From positions 106,749 to 170,748 of the forward strand of contig JAIMKJ010000003.1 of the NCBI GenBank assembly GCA_020692565.1: a DNA stretch of 64,000 nt. The letters run 5' to 3'. The position numbers were made by a program, and so were the translations under genes. The notes below the pieces were generated by a model. That model searched no databases. It worked only from the letters and a program-made list of their open reading frames with translations, and was not told the origin of the DNA. The stretch's first letter is position 1. Every line of letters begins with the position of its first letter. This document shows, one piece after another, positions 49,513-58,013 of the stretch. Source of the stretch: Thermomonas sp. GTDB taxonomy: Bacteria > Pseudomonadota > Gammaproteobacteria > Xanthomonadales > Xanthomonadaceae.

Positions 49513-50307
49513 TCAGCGGATCAACGCAGCCGGCACGTCCAGATCGATCGACAGCGCCAGATGATCGGACCACGCCGCGGGCATGGCCTGCATGCCGCTG
49601 CAGGCCAGTCCATCGCTGACCAGGATGTGGTCGATCGCGCGCTGCGGGCGCCAGCTCGGGAAGGTGTGCACGGTGCAGGCCGGTGGCTGCAGCCGGGTGC
49701 GCTGGAACAGCAGCGACATCTCCGGTTGTTCGGCGGTACAGTTGAAATCGCCCATCAGCACGCTGTTCGGATGGTCCTGCAACAACTCGCCGATGAAGGC
49801 CAGCTGCGACCTGCGCGAACCCGCGCCCAGCGAGAGATGGGCCACGGCGATGGTCAGGCTGTCGGCTTCGCGGCCGAAGCGTGCGACCAGCACGCCGCGA
49901 CCGGAGATGCGACCCGGCAGCGGATGGTCGCTGACATCCACGGGCTCCATCCGCGACAGCAGCGCATTGGCGCTGGACGCGACCATGCCGACCCGGCGAT
50001 TGGGCTGATGGCTCCAGTAATCGAAGCCGGCGCGCTCGGCCAGGTAATGGGTCTGATTGGTGAAGCCCGAACGCCAGCTGCCCGGGTCGCTTTCCTGCAG
50101 CCCGACGATATCGTGCCGGGCCGCAAGGTCGGCGATGGTGTCCAGCGAAACGCGCTTGTTGCCCGCAGGCAGCACGTGCGACCAGCTGCGGGTCGCATAA
50201 TCCGAGTAACGACGCGTGCTGGTGCCCGCCTGGATGTTGGCGCTGAGCAGGCGCAGCCGTCGTACCGCCGGGGCATCGGCGACGACCGTGCCGGCGTTCG
50301 GGTCCAT
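49513..50307 (-). CDS. Endonuclease/exonuclease/phosphatase-fold protein
   Basis: A 264-residue protein of the EEP superfamily. Motifs: LRLLSANIQAGT (Asn), VGLQESDPG (catalytic Glu), VAHLSLGAGSRRSQL (His), VLMGDFNCTAEQPE (Asp-Asn) and AIDHILVSD then WSDHLALSIDL (Asp-His). No signal peptide. The ATG at 50307 is preferred because the alternative start at 50370 overlaps the dsbA coding end. It follows the dsbA gene on the same strand. Substrate (nucleic acid, phosphoinositide-like or other) cannot be told. Confidence 0.88.
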   Translation of the reverse strand: MDPNAGTVVADAPAVRRLRLLSANIQAGTSTRRYSDYATRSWSHVLPAGNKRVSLDTIADLAARHDIVGLQESDPGSWRSGFTNQTHYLAERAGFDYWSHQPNRRVGMVASSANALLSRMEPVDVSDHPLPGRISGRGVLVARFGREADSLTIAVAHLSLGAGSRRSQLAFIGELLQDHPNSVLMGDFNCTAEQPEMSLLFQRTRLQPPACTVHTFPSWRPQRAIDHILVSDGLACSGMQAMPAAWSDHLALSIDLDVPAALIR

Positions 50308-50332
50308 CTTTTCGATGCCGGATTCCTGCAAC

Positions 50333-51187
50333 TCAGGGGGCCGCTGCGGCGGGCGCGACGGCCTGGGCACGCTCGTGTGCGACCAGCGCGTCGGCGATGA
50401 CCAGACGTTCGTCCCAGGTGCGGCCGAGCACGCGGTACTTGCCGTTGACCATGATCGTCGGCGTGCCGGTGACCTGCTGGGTCTGGATGTACTGGCGCGC
50501 CTTGTTGTACTTGCCGGTCACCGCGAAGCTCTTCATGTTGGCGGCGAACTGCTTGGGTTCCACGCCGAACTGGGCGTAGAACGCGGCGAGATCGGCATCG
50601 CTGTCGTTGCCGCGTTCGCCCTTGAGCCTGCCTTCCAGATGGATCGCATCGTAGGTGCGGGCGTGCGCCTTCTCGGCGATGCCCATCGTCTGCGCGGTGT
50701 AGTAGCTGCGCACGTACTGGTCCCAGTTGCCGCCGAAGGCCGCCGGCACGTAGGTGAAGCGCACGTCCGGTCCCAGGGTCTTCTTCCAGTTGGCCACCAG
50801 CGGTTCGAATCCCGCGCAGGCCGGACAGACGAAGTTGAATACTTCCACGACCTCGATCTTGCCGTTGAGCGGGTCGAAAGGCTGGCCGTTCTTGATGATC
50901 TCGTAGTCGGTCCCGAGCTTCAGGCCCGGGATCGCGCCGTTGGCCGGCGCAGCAAGCGCGGCAGGCGCGGGCGTGGCGGCTTCGGCGGCAGGCGCCGTGG
51001 CGTCTGCCACGGGCGCGTTCGGATCGGCCGATTGCTTGGCCAGGGCTTCGGCCGCGGCCATCACTTCGGCATCGTTGGGCGCGGCTTCGGTCGCGGCGGC
51101 CGGTGCGGCGGCGGCCTCTTGTTCCTTGTCGGTGCAGGCCGTCAAGGCAACGCCGGCCAGCAGCGCGAAAATCAGGTGTCGCTTCAT
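50333..51187 (-). CDS. dsbA: Thiol:disulfide interchange lipoprotein DsbA (long form)
   Basis: A 284-residue periplasmic oxidoreductase. Lipobox LTAC at about 17-20 suggests membrane anchoring, then an 80-residue Ala/Pro linker. The thioredoxin fold follows with the active site CPAC (FNFVCPACAGFEP) and the cis-Pro loop VTGTPTIMVNGKY. AGGAGA is 8-13 bases before the ATG. It is paired with a second DsbA directly upstream. Confidence 0.95.
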   Translation of the reverse strand: MKRHLIFALLAGVALTACTDKEQEAAAAPAAATEAAPNDAEVMAAAEALAKQSADPNAPVADATAPAAEAATPAPAALAAPANGAIPGLKLGTDYEIIKNGQPFDPLNGKIEVVEVFNFVCPACAGFEPLVANWKKTLGPDVRFTYVPAAFGGNWDQYVRSYYTAQTMGIAEKAHARTYDAIHLEGRLKGERGNDSDADLAAFYAQFGVEPKQFAANMKSFAVTGKYNKARQYIQTQQVTGTPTIMVNGKYRVLGRTWDERLVIADALVAHERAQAVAPAAAAP

Positions 51188-51308
51188 CGTGTGTCTCCTG
51201 TCGTATTGCGGATACTGCGCCTGACGCCTATCGCCGGCGGGGCATCGGCGCATCAGCGTTGGCGCGCCGTGCAGGTACGCCCGGCGCAAGGTGGTCCGTC
51301 CGGGGCGC

Positions 51309-51959
51309 TCAGCGCTTCTTGGCTTCGGCGCGTTCGAGCGCGATCAGCGCATCGACCACCCGCATGCGATCTTCGAGTTTCCGGGCGCGGACCACGTACT
51401 TGCCGTTGACGATCAGCGTCGGGGTACCGCCGACACGATTGGCGATCGCGAACGCCTGGGCGCGCGCCATGCGCTGGGCGACGTCCTTGGACTGCATCGA
51501 AGCCACCATCTTCGCGCGGTTCAGACCGCGCTGGGCGAGCCAGGTTCCCAGTTCGTCCACCGAGGCGTTGCTGCGCGGCAGCACGCCTTCCTCATGGATC
51601 GCGTCGAACATCGGCTGATGGATCTTCGGCACCGCTTTGGCGGCATCGGCGGCGAAGAAGGCCTTGGCGTAAGCGTCTTCCAGATCGAACGCCGCGGGGA
51701 TGTAGACGAAACCCACATCGGCCGGGACGTTCTTTTTCCAGGCATCCACCATCGGCTGGAAGTCCGCGCAATGCGAGCACCAGTAGGCGAACACTTCGGC
51801 GACCTCGATCTTGCCGTTCGGCGCCTGCCAGCGCTGGCCCTTGTCCAGCACTTCGTAATCGACGCCGGGCTGCGGCGGGGCGGACGGCGCCTGCGCGCAG
51901 GCGGTCAGCGGGAGGGCGAGCAACAGCGAGACGAGAAGAGAACGCAACATGGACGGCAT
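51309..51959 (-). CDS. dsbA: Thiol:disulfide interchange lipoprotein DsbA (short form)
   Basis: A 216-residue DsbA with lipobox LTAC (LLALPLTACAQ), active site CSHC in FAYWCSHCADFQP and cis-Pro loop VGGTPTLIVNGKY. It has no long linker. The two DsbAs share layout (about 35% similar by eye) but differ in the CxxC dipeptide (SH here, PA in the other), so their redox potentials probably differ. Confidence 0.95.
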   Translation of the reverse strand: MPSMLRSLLVSLLLALPLTACAQAPSAPPQPGVDYEVLDKGQRWQAPNGKIEVAEVFAYWCSHCADFQPMVDAWKKNVPADVGFVYIPAAFDLEDAYAKAFFAADAAKAVPKIHQPMFDAIHEEGVLPRSNASVDELGTWLAQRGLNRAKMVASMQSKDVAQRMARAQAFAIANRVGGTPTLIVNGKYVVRARKLEDRMRVVDALIALERAEAKKR

Positions 51960-51974
51960 CCTGCAGGGGGAATG

Positions 51975-52011
51975 AAAAAACGCCAGCGCAGAGGATGTCC
52001 GGGCTGGCGTT
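51975..52011 (-). terminator. Rho-independent terminator after cytochrome c4
   Basis: On the minus strand AACGCCAGC, a 15-base loop and GCTGGCGTT form a 9-bp perfect stem followed by TTTTTT. It ends the cytochrome c4 transcript before the dsbA gene. Confidence 0.85.
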
Positions 52012-52156
52012 GCGATTCAAGCATGCGAACAAACAGAAGAAGACGGCACTGCGGGGGCATTCATGGGAACTGCGCCGATGGAGACCGTCTCCAGAATGAA
52101 CGGCACCGCGCCGCAGCCCCTCTCCGCGCCCGACCGGCGGACGCGGAACGGGGGCA

Positions 52157-52924
52157 TCAGCCCTGCTCGCCGCGCGCGTGCAGGCCCTGCATGTAGCTGG
52201 ACAGCGACTGGATTTCCTCATCGGTCAGCGGCTTGGCCACCGACGACATGATGTGGAACAGCGCCGCGTCGCGCTCGTTGGTGGTGCCGGTGCGGTATTC
52301 CTCCAGGCGGCGGGCGGTGTACCACGCCTGTTGGCCGCCGACGTGCGGATAGGCCGGACCCGGGTTGCCGGTACCGGCAGGGCCGTGGCAGGCCATGCAG
52401 GCCGGAATGCCGCGGCTGGTATCGCCGCTGCGGTACAGCTTCTGGCCGACTTCGTAGAACTTCATGCCCTTGTTCGGACCGGCGGCGATGACGCTGTCGT
52501 CGGCGATGCCAGCGCCCGACTTCTGGGTCGCGTAATAGGCGCCGATGTCGCGCATGTCCTGCGCGCTGAGGGCGACGGCGAAGGGCTGCATGATCGCGTT
52601 GACGCGCTCGCCGCTCTTGAACAGCGCCAACTGGCGGGAAACATACCGTTCGCTCTGGCCGGCGATGCGCGGATAAAGCGCGGGGTCGATGGCATTGCCG
52701 TCCAGACCGTGGCAGGCCGTACAGGCGGCCGCCTTGGCCGCACCGGCCTTGGCGTCGCCCGGCTTGGCCTTGGCCAGATCGGCGACGATCGACGCATCCA
52801 GCGGCACGGCCTGGACCGGGGCGGCTTCGGGCACGGGCGTGACCGTGGTCTGGGCGATGGCGGCAGCCGCCGCGATCGCGAGAACCGCGAGACCGGCGAA
52901 ACCGTAGGCACGGGCGTGACGCAT
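52157..52924 (-). CDS. Cytochrome c4-type diheme cytochrome
   Basis: A 255-residue periplasmic electron carrier. Signal peptide (AGLAVLAIAAAAAIAQ) and two heme c sites, CTACH at about 68 and CMACH at about 178, each in a cytochrome c fold half; distal Met ligands fit IMQPFAVAL and IMSSVAKPL. TTGGAG precedes the ATG at 52924. It probably feeds the terminal oxidase. Confidence 0.94.
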   Translation of the reverse strand: MRHARAYGFAGLAVLAIAAAAAIAQTTVTPVPEAAPVQAVPLDASIVADLAKAKPGDAKAGAAKAAACTACHGLDGNAIDPALYPRIAGQSERYVSRQLALFKSGERVNAIMQPFAVALSAQDMRDIGAYYATQKSGAGIADDSVIAAGPNKGMKFYEVGQKLYRSGDTSRGIPACMACHGPAGTGNPGPAYPHVGGQQAWYTARRLEEYRTGTTNERDAALFHIMSSVAKPLTDEEIQSLSSYMQGLHARGEQG

Positions 52925-53045
52925 GCTCAACACTCCAAATGACGTGGCGCGGCCGGCGAAATGCCGGCCACAGACCGAAACCGTGAAATTATCGTCGTCG
53001 CGCCGGAACCGGTCAAACGGCAATCGTCCCGGACCGTGCGATCCT

Positions 53046-53666
53046 ATGCCGATGGCTACCCCCTCGAACCCGTTCCACCGCGCCGACTACCTGCTGGCCG
53101 CCCACACCCCGCGCCAGCTCCCGCCCGACGGCGGCTGGGAAGTCGCCTTCGCCGGCCGCTCCAACGCCGGAAAATCCAGCGCGCTCAATGCCTTGTGCCA
53201 GCAGAATGCCCTCGCCCGGGTGTCCAAGACCCCCGGGCGCACCCAGCAACTGGTGTTCTTCAACCTGCCGCCGCACGAAGCCAAATTCCTGGTCGACCTG
53301 CCAGGCTACGGCTACGCCAAGGTCCCCAAGGACCTGCAGGCGCACTGGCAGGCCTTCCTGGCCGACTACTTCCGCAGCCGCGAAGCCCTCAAGGGCCTGG
53401 TGGTGGTGATGGACATCCGCCACCCGTTGAAGGATTACGACCGCCAGATCCTCGGCTACGCCATCGAAAACGGCCTCCCGGTCCACGCGGTGCTGACCAA
53501 GGCCGACAAACTCGGCCGCGGCGCCGGGCTGAACGTGCTTCAGGCCGTGCGCAAGGACCTGCAGACCAGCTACGGCGACAGCGTCAGCGTGCAGACGCTG
53601 TCGTCGGAGTCCAAAGCCGGCGTGGAGGAGCTGCGCCAGGTGGTGGCGCGATGGTTGGCGATTTGA
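53046..53666 (+). CDS. engB: Ribosome biogenesis GTPase EngB/YsxC
   Basis: A 206-residue GTPase needed for 50S subunit assembly. P-loop GRSNAGKSSAL near 36 (G1), TPGRTQ (G2), DLPGYGYAKVP (G3), TKADKLG (G4) and LSSESKAG (G5). The start may be the ATG at 53046 or at 53052; neither has a clear ribosome binding site. Divergent from the cytochrome c4 gene, as in related xanthomonads. Confidence 0.95.
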   Translation: MPMATPSNPFHRADYLLAAHTPRQLPPDGGWEVAFAGRSNAGKSSALNALCQQNALARVSKTPGRTQQLVFFNLPPHEAKFLVDLPGYGYAKVPKDLQAHWQAFLADYFRSREALKGLVVVMDIRHPLKDYDRQILGYAIENGLPVHAVLTKADKLGRGAGLNVLQAVRKDLQTSYGDSVSVQTLSSESKAGVEELRQVVARWLAI

Positions 53667-53724
53667 CCTTCTCTGAACGGCGCAAGGCGCGCGCTCACGC
53701 CGACGACGCGACGACCGGCAGGCT

Positions 53725-54558
53725 TCACTTCGCCGGCAGCGGCCCGGTCCCCACGATCTCGCCGCGGCGGTCGTAACGCCGCGCGGTGTCCAGCCGGCCG
53801 TCGCCATCGCTGTCGAACTCGCCCGAGACCGGATGGCCGTTGTCGTAACGGATCGACTTGATCACGTTGCCCTTGCTGTCCAGCCACTCCTCGCGGAACA
53901 GCACGCCCATCAGATATTCGCCGCGGTAATCGATGGTGCGATCCAGCCCATCGTCCACGACCCAGCGCTGCGGCTGGTTGTGGCGGAAGCGGTCCACGCG
54001 CTCGTAACCGCCGTCGAAATCGTCGTCGCTTTCGATCATGTCGATCGTTCCATCCAGGCCAAAGCGGATGATCTGGTCGGCCTTGTCGTCGCGATTGCGG
54101 TCGTATTCGATGCGCTCGGCGCGCTCACCCGCGTAGAACACGCGCTCTTCGGCGCGACCGTCGCCGTCGTAGTCGATGCTGGTGCCCTCCGAAGGCCGGT
54201 TATAGACGGCCCAGACCGTCGCGGCGCCGGCCACCGCGCCGAAGAACAGGCAGCCGATCACGGTGGACACCGAAACCCCGCGACGAGCGAGCAGCGGCGA
54301 TGCGGCCGGCAGCGACGCATCCTCCGCATCGTCGTCTGCCGGTTCCACCTCGGCGCTTTCCCAGCGCTCCACGACAGCGCGGGCGGCAGCGTAATCATCG
54401 TCGCCCACCTGCACCAGGATTTCGGTATTCGCCGGCAGTTCGCCGACCGCGCCCTGCAGGTACTCGCCCTGGATGAATGCGTGGATGCCTTCGGCTTCCA
54501 GCATCTACCGGATGAGGTGCGCATCGGCGATGTTCGCGGCGCGGTAGATGATGATCAT
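53725..54558 (-). pseudogene. DUF2007-type signal-transducing protein gene with TAG at codon 18
   Basis: The ATG at 54558 (GAGGA upstream) begins MIIIYRAANIADAHLIR, a normal start of the DUF2007 'putative signal transducing protein' family. A TAG then stands at 54507-54505, and the same frame continues MLEAEGIHAFIQGEYLQGAV, which is the family's next conserved segment. The following 259 codons hold one transmembrane helix (STVIGCLFFGAVAGAATVWAV near 95) and an Asp-rich C-terminal part with repeated D-x-D-G-D (DYDGDGRAEE, DSDGDGRLD) that could bind calcium. The ATG directly after the TAG could allow reinitiation, so the product may still be made without its first 18 residues. Confidence 0.75.
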
Positions 54559-54602
54559 CCGTTGTCCTCTGGGGTGACGAAATACGCCGGATACGGCCGG
54601 TA

Positions 54603-55520
54603 CTATGCGGCATCGCGCAGCCGCGGATCCATCCACGCGCGCAGCGCATCCACCAGCGCGTTGATCGCGACGATCAGCGCACCCACCACCAGCACTACGC
54701 CCAGCACCAGGGTGTAATCGCGATTGAGCGCGCCCTGCACGAAATAGCGGCCCATGCCGGGGATGCCGAACACCTGCTCCACCACCGCCGAACCGGTGAC
54801 GATATTGATCAGCGCCGGCGACAGCCACGCGACCACCGGCAACAGCGCCGGCTTGAGCGCATGCGCGAACAGCAGCCGCGCTTCCGATAAGCCGCGAGCA
54901 CGCGCGGCGGTCAGATATTCGGCGTTGAGGGTTTCGAGCATCGACGCGCGGGTCAGCCGCGCGCAGTAGGCGAGGTTGGGCAAGGCCAGCGCGATCACCG
55001 GCAGCACGATGTTGTTCCACTCGCCCCAGCCGCCCGCGGGCAGCCAGTGCAGCGTCACCGCGAACAGCAATACCAGCAGCGGCGCGACCACGAACTTCGG
55101 CACCGCCAGCCCCAGCCCCGCGAACAGCATCAGGCCGCGATCCAGCCACGAACCGCCGCGCAGCGCCGCCCACACGCCCATCGGAATGCCGCACAACAGG
55201 GCCAGCAGCAGCGCGAGACCGCCATTGAGCAGCGAGACCGGCAGGGCCTGCGCCACCAGTTGATTGACGGTGTAGTCGGGATACTGGAACGACGGACCGA
55301 GATCGCCGCGCGTCACGTCGCCCAGCCATGCGACGTACTGCGCCGGCAGTGGACGATCGAGCCGATATTTCGCCTCCAGCGCGGCCTGTACTTCGGGCGG
55401 CGCGGATTTTTCGGTATCGAACGGACCGCCCGGCGCCGTGCGCAGCAGCACGAAGCACAGCGTGGCGAGCAGCCACAGCGTCAGCAGGGCTTCGAGCAGG
55501 CGCGAGGCGAAGCGTTTCAT
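54603..55520 (-). CDS. OppB/DppB-like ABC permease
   Basis: A 305-residue inner-membrane permease of the oligopeptide/dipeptide ABC importers. Six hydrophobic helices; N-terminal RTAPGGPF; the EAA-like loop (LNAEYLTAARARGLSEARLL) near 205 that contacts the ATPase; GIPGMGRYFVQGALNRDY near 250. It ends with TAG. There is no OppC or OppD/F partner in the following 5 kb. The matching binding protein is two genes upstream. Confidence 0.9.
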   Translation of the reverse strand: MKRFASRLLEALLTLWLLATLCFVLLRTAPGGPFDTEKSAPPEVQAALEAKYRLDRPLPAQYVAWLGDVTRGDLGPSFQYPDYTVNQLVAQALPVSLLNGGLALLLALLCGIPMGVWAALRGGSWLDRGLMLFAGLGLAVPKFVVAPLLVLLFAVTLHWLPAGGWGEWNNIVLPVIALALPNLAYCARLTRASMLETLNAEYLTAARARGLSEARLLFAHALKPALLPVVAWLSPALINIVTGSAVVEQVFGIPGMGRYFVQGALNRDYTLVLGVVLVVGALIVAINALVDALRAWMDPRLRDAA

Positions 55521-55562
55521 CGAACCCCGCTCAAGCGCGCCGCGGATCAGACCCGCACGTCA

Positions 55563-56258
55563 TCAGACCTGCACGTCGAACAGGCGACCGATGATCGCCG
55601 CCGCCGCCATCGCCATCGCACCCCAGAAGCCGACGCGCAGCGCGCCGCGGAGCTTCGGCGCGCCGCCAGCCCACGCCGCCAGCGCGCCGGAACCCAGCAG
55701 CGCGACCAAGGTCACGGCGAACGTGACGACTTCGATCTGCCCTGCCGGCGCGAAAACCACCGCGGCGATCGGCAGCAGCGCGCCGACGGTGAACGCCGCG
55801 GCCGACGCCATCGCCGCCTGCAGCGGGCGCGCGCTGAGCGCATCGGTGATGCCGAGTTCGTCGCGTTTGTGCGCGCCCAGAGCGTCGTGCGCGGTCAACT
55901 GCTGTGCGACCTGCACGGCCAGCTCGGGCGAGAGGCCGCGCTTGACGTAGATATGGGTGAGTTCCTGCAGCTCGTGCTCGGGCTCTTCGGCCAGCTCGCG
56001 GGTTTCCTTGGCGATATCCGCGCGTTCGGTGTCGGCCTGCGACTGCACCGACACGTATTCGCCGGCGGCCATCGACATCGCGCCGGCGACGATGCCGGCC
56101 ACGCCGCTGCCGAGCACCGCGGTGGTGGTGGCGCCGGTCGCAGCCACGCCGACCAGCAGACCGGCGATGGAGATGATGCCGTCGTTGGCGCCGAGCACGG
56201 CCGCCCGCAGCCAGCCGACGCGGTCCGTACGATGGGTTTCGACATGCCAGCGGCGCAT
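55563..56258 (-). CDS. VIT1/CCC1-family membrane protein
   Basis: A 231-residue protein related to VIT/CCC1 iron or manganese transporters. Helix 1 is LRAAVLGANDGIISIAGLLV with the conserved Asp, helix 2 is GIVAGAMSMAAGEYVSVQSQ, and an acidic helical segment (ELAEEPEHELQELTHIYVKRG) corresponds to the metal-binding region. Three more helices follow. The ATG at 56258 is preceded by AGGAGAACGTG. It lies between the binding-protein and permease genes and is probably co-transcribed, although metal and peptide transport have no obvious link. Confidence 0.88.
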   Translation of the reverse strand: MRRWHVETHRTDRVGWLRAAVLGANDGIISIAGLLVGVAATGATTTAVLGSGVAGIVAGAMSMAAGEYVSVQSQADTERADIAKETRELAEEPEHELQELTHIYVKRGLSPELAVQVAQQLTAHDALGAHKRDELGITDALSARPLQAAMASAAAFTVGALLPIAAVVFAPAGQIEVVTFAVTLVALLGSGALAAWAGGAPKLRGALRVGFWGAMAMAAAAIIGRLFDVQV

Positions 56259-56297
56259 CACGTTCTCCTGTGACGGATAGGGTCTTCCGATCCGTCG

Positions 56298-57872
56298 TTA
56301 TTGTGACAGGCGCAGCCAGCGCGAAGGGTGACGATCCAGCGGATTCGCCTCGAACCCGCGCACCTGCGGCGAGACCAGATGCTTCGATGTGTAGAAATAC
56401 AGCGGAATCAGCGCATGCGCGTGCAGCAACCGGGTTTCGGCGGCGTGCAGCCAGGCGTTGCGCGCAGCCTCGCTGTGCGCCGCGTCCGCGTTCGCGAACA
56501 GCGCCCGATAACGCGGGTCGTCGTAGCCAGGCCAGTTCAGCACGCCATCGGCGGTGGCGAACGCACCGAGGAAATTGCGCGCGTCGGCGACATCGCCGAT
56601 CCAGCCGCCGCGGAACACCTGGGTGATCGCGCGCTGTCTGCGGTTCTGCACGAATACCTTCCACTCTTCGTTGCGCAGCCGCACGCGCACGCCCAGCGTG
56701 TCGCGCCACATCGACGCCACCGCCAGCGACAGCCGCCGATGCGGCGTGGACGTGTTGTAGCGCAGCTCGATCGTCAGCGGATTGCGTTCGGAATACCCGG
56801 CGGCGCGATACAGCGCCTTGGCGCGCGCCTCGCGCTGCGGCTGGTCCCAGTCGGCCCAGTGGATCTTCGCGGCGCGATAGCCGGGAATCCCCGGCGGCAC
56901 GATGCCGTAGGCCGGGGTTTCGCCGAAGCCGGTGACGTAGCGCGTGAGCGTGTCGCGATCCACCGCCAGCGACAGCGCCTCGCGCAGCCGCGGATCGTCC
57001 TCCAGCGGCGGCCGGGCGATGTTCATGCCCAGCCAGAACGCACCGATGTAAGGGGAAATCCGCAGCCGCTCGCCGAAACGTTCGCGCAATTGCGGCAAGG
57101 GCTGCGGCGGCACGGTTTCGGTGATATGCAGATCGCCGGCGACGAAGCGCTGCAATTCGGCGGCGGCATCCTCGGTGACGTGGAAGCGCACGCGCGGAAT
57201 GCGCACATCGGCGACGGCGTGGAAGCGCGGGTTCCGTTCGACGGTCAGATTCGCCTGCGGCGTCCACGCGACCAACCGATACGCGCCGTTGCTCACCAAT
57301 CGTCCCGGCCGCGTGTGCTGGTTGCCGTGCCGCGCGACCGCGGGCAGATACACCGGGAATGCGATCGGCAACGTCAACAGAGCGGGCAGGAACACCTGGC
57401 GGGTGGTGCGGATGCGGATCGTGCGCGCATCGGGCGCGTCGATGCCGAGCGTCGCCGGGGGCGACTTGCCCGATTGCACATCGTTCGCATTCAGGACAGC
57501 GTCGAACTGTTCGGCGAACGGCGCCGCGGTTTCCGGCGCAAACGCGCGCCTGAAACTGGCGACGATGGCCGGTGCGGTCAATGCCTCGCCATTGCTCCAG
57601 CGCAGACCTTCGCGCAGATGGAAGGTCCAGACGCGTCCGTCGGCCGACATCTGCCAATGCTCGGCCATGCCCGGAATCAGCCGGCCGGCGGCGTCCTCGC
57701 TCACCAGTCCTTCGAAGAGATCGCGCAGCACGTTGCCGCAGGCCACTTCCTGGCAACGATGCGCATCCAGCGTGGACGGCTCGGGGCCGTTGCCGCGCTC
57801 CAGCTGCGCCGCGACCTGCGCGGCGGCGTCGATGGAACACAGACACAGCAGCAGGGCAACAATGCGCGTCAT
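56298..57872 (-). CDS. Oligopeptide ABC transporter substrate-binding protein
   Basis: A 524-residue periplasmic protein of the SBP_bac_5/OppA family. Signal peptide (RIVALLLCLCSIDAAAQVA), then EPSTLDAHRCQEVACGNVLRD, VWTFHLREGLRWSNGEALTA and AFWLGMNIARPPLEDDPRLR, all typical. The C-terminus has GWIGDVADARNFLGAFATAD. It would bind peptides for the permease encoded two genes downstream; its permease partner OppC and the ATPases are not in the window. Ends with TAA. Confidence 0.93.
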   Translation of the reverse strand: MTRIVALLLCLCSIDAAAQVAAQLERGNGPEPSTLDAHRCQEVACGNVLRDLFEGLVSEDAAGRLIPGMAEHWQMSADGRVWTFHLREGLRWSNGEALTAPAIVASFRRAFAPETAAPFAEQFDAVLNANDVQSGKSPPATLGIDAPDARTIRIRTTRQVFLPALLTLPIAFPVYLPAVARHGNQHTRPGRLVSNGAYRLVAWTPQANLTVERNPRFHAVADVRIPRVRFHVTEDAAAELQRFVAGDLHITETVPPQPLPQLRERFGERLRISPYIGAFWLGMNIARPPLEDDPRLREALSLAVDRDTLTRYVTGFGETPAYGIVPPGIPGYRAAKIHWADWDQPQREARAKALYRAAGYSERNPLTIELRYNTSTPHRRLSLAVASMWRDTLGVRVRLRNEEWKVFVQNRRQRAITQVFRGGWIGDVADARNFLGAFATADGVLNWPGYDDPRYRALFANADAAHSEAARNAWLHAAETRLLHAHALIPLYFYTSKHLVSPQVRGFEANPLDRHPSRWLRLSQ

Positions 57873-58013
57873 CGGCGGCGGCTATAGTGCGGAGCTTGCG
57901 ATGTTAGGGCATGGCCCCCATGTCGCCTACCTGCCGCCGGTCCGCAACGTTTTCCCGTCCGACGCGCTCTTGTTGTCCGTGCCTCATTGCCCATCCCCCG
58001 TTGTGGAACCTCC

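Noticed and set aside
37260..54558. Idea that TAG is read as an amino acid in this genome
   Set aside because: The OppB-like gene at 54603 ends with TAG in the normal place, so TAG is a working stop. Two separate mutations or errors are simpler.
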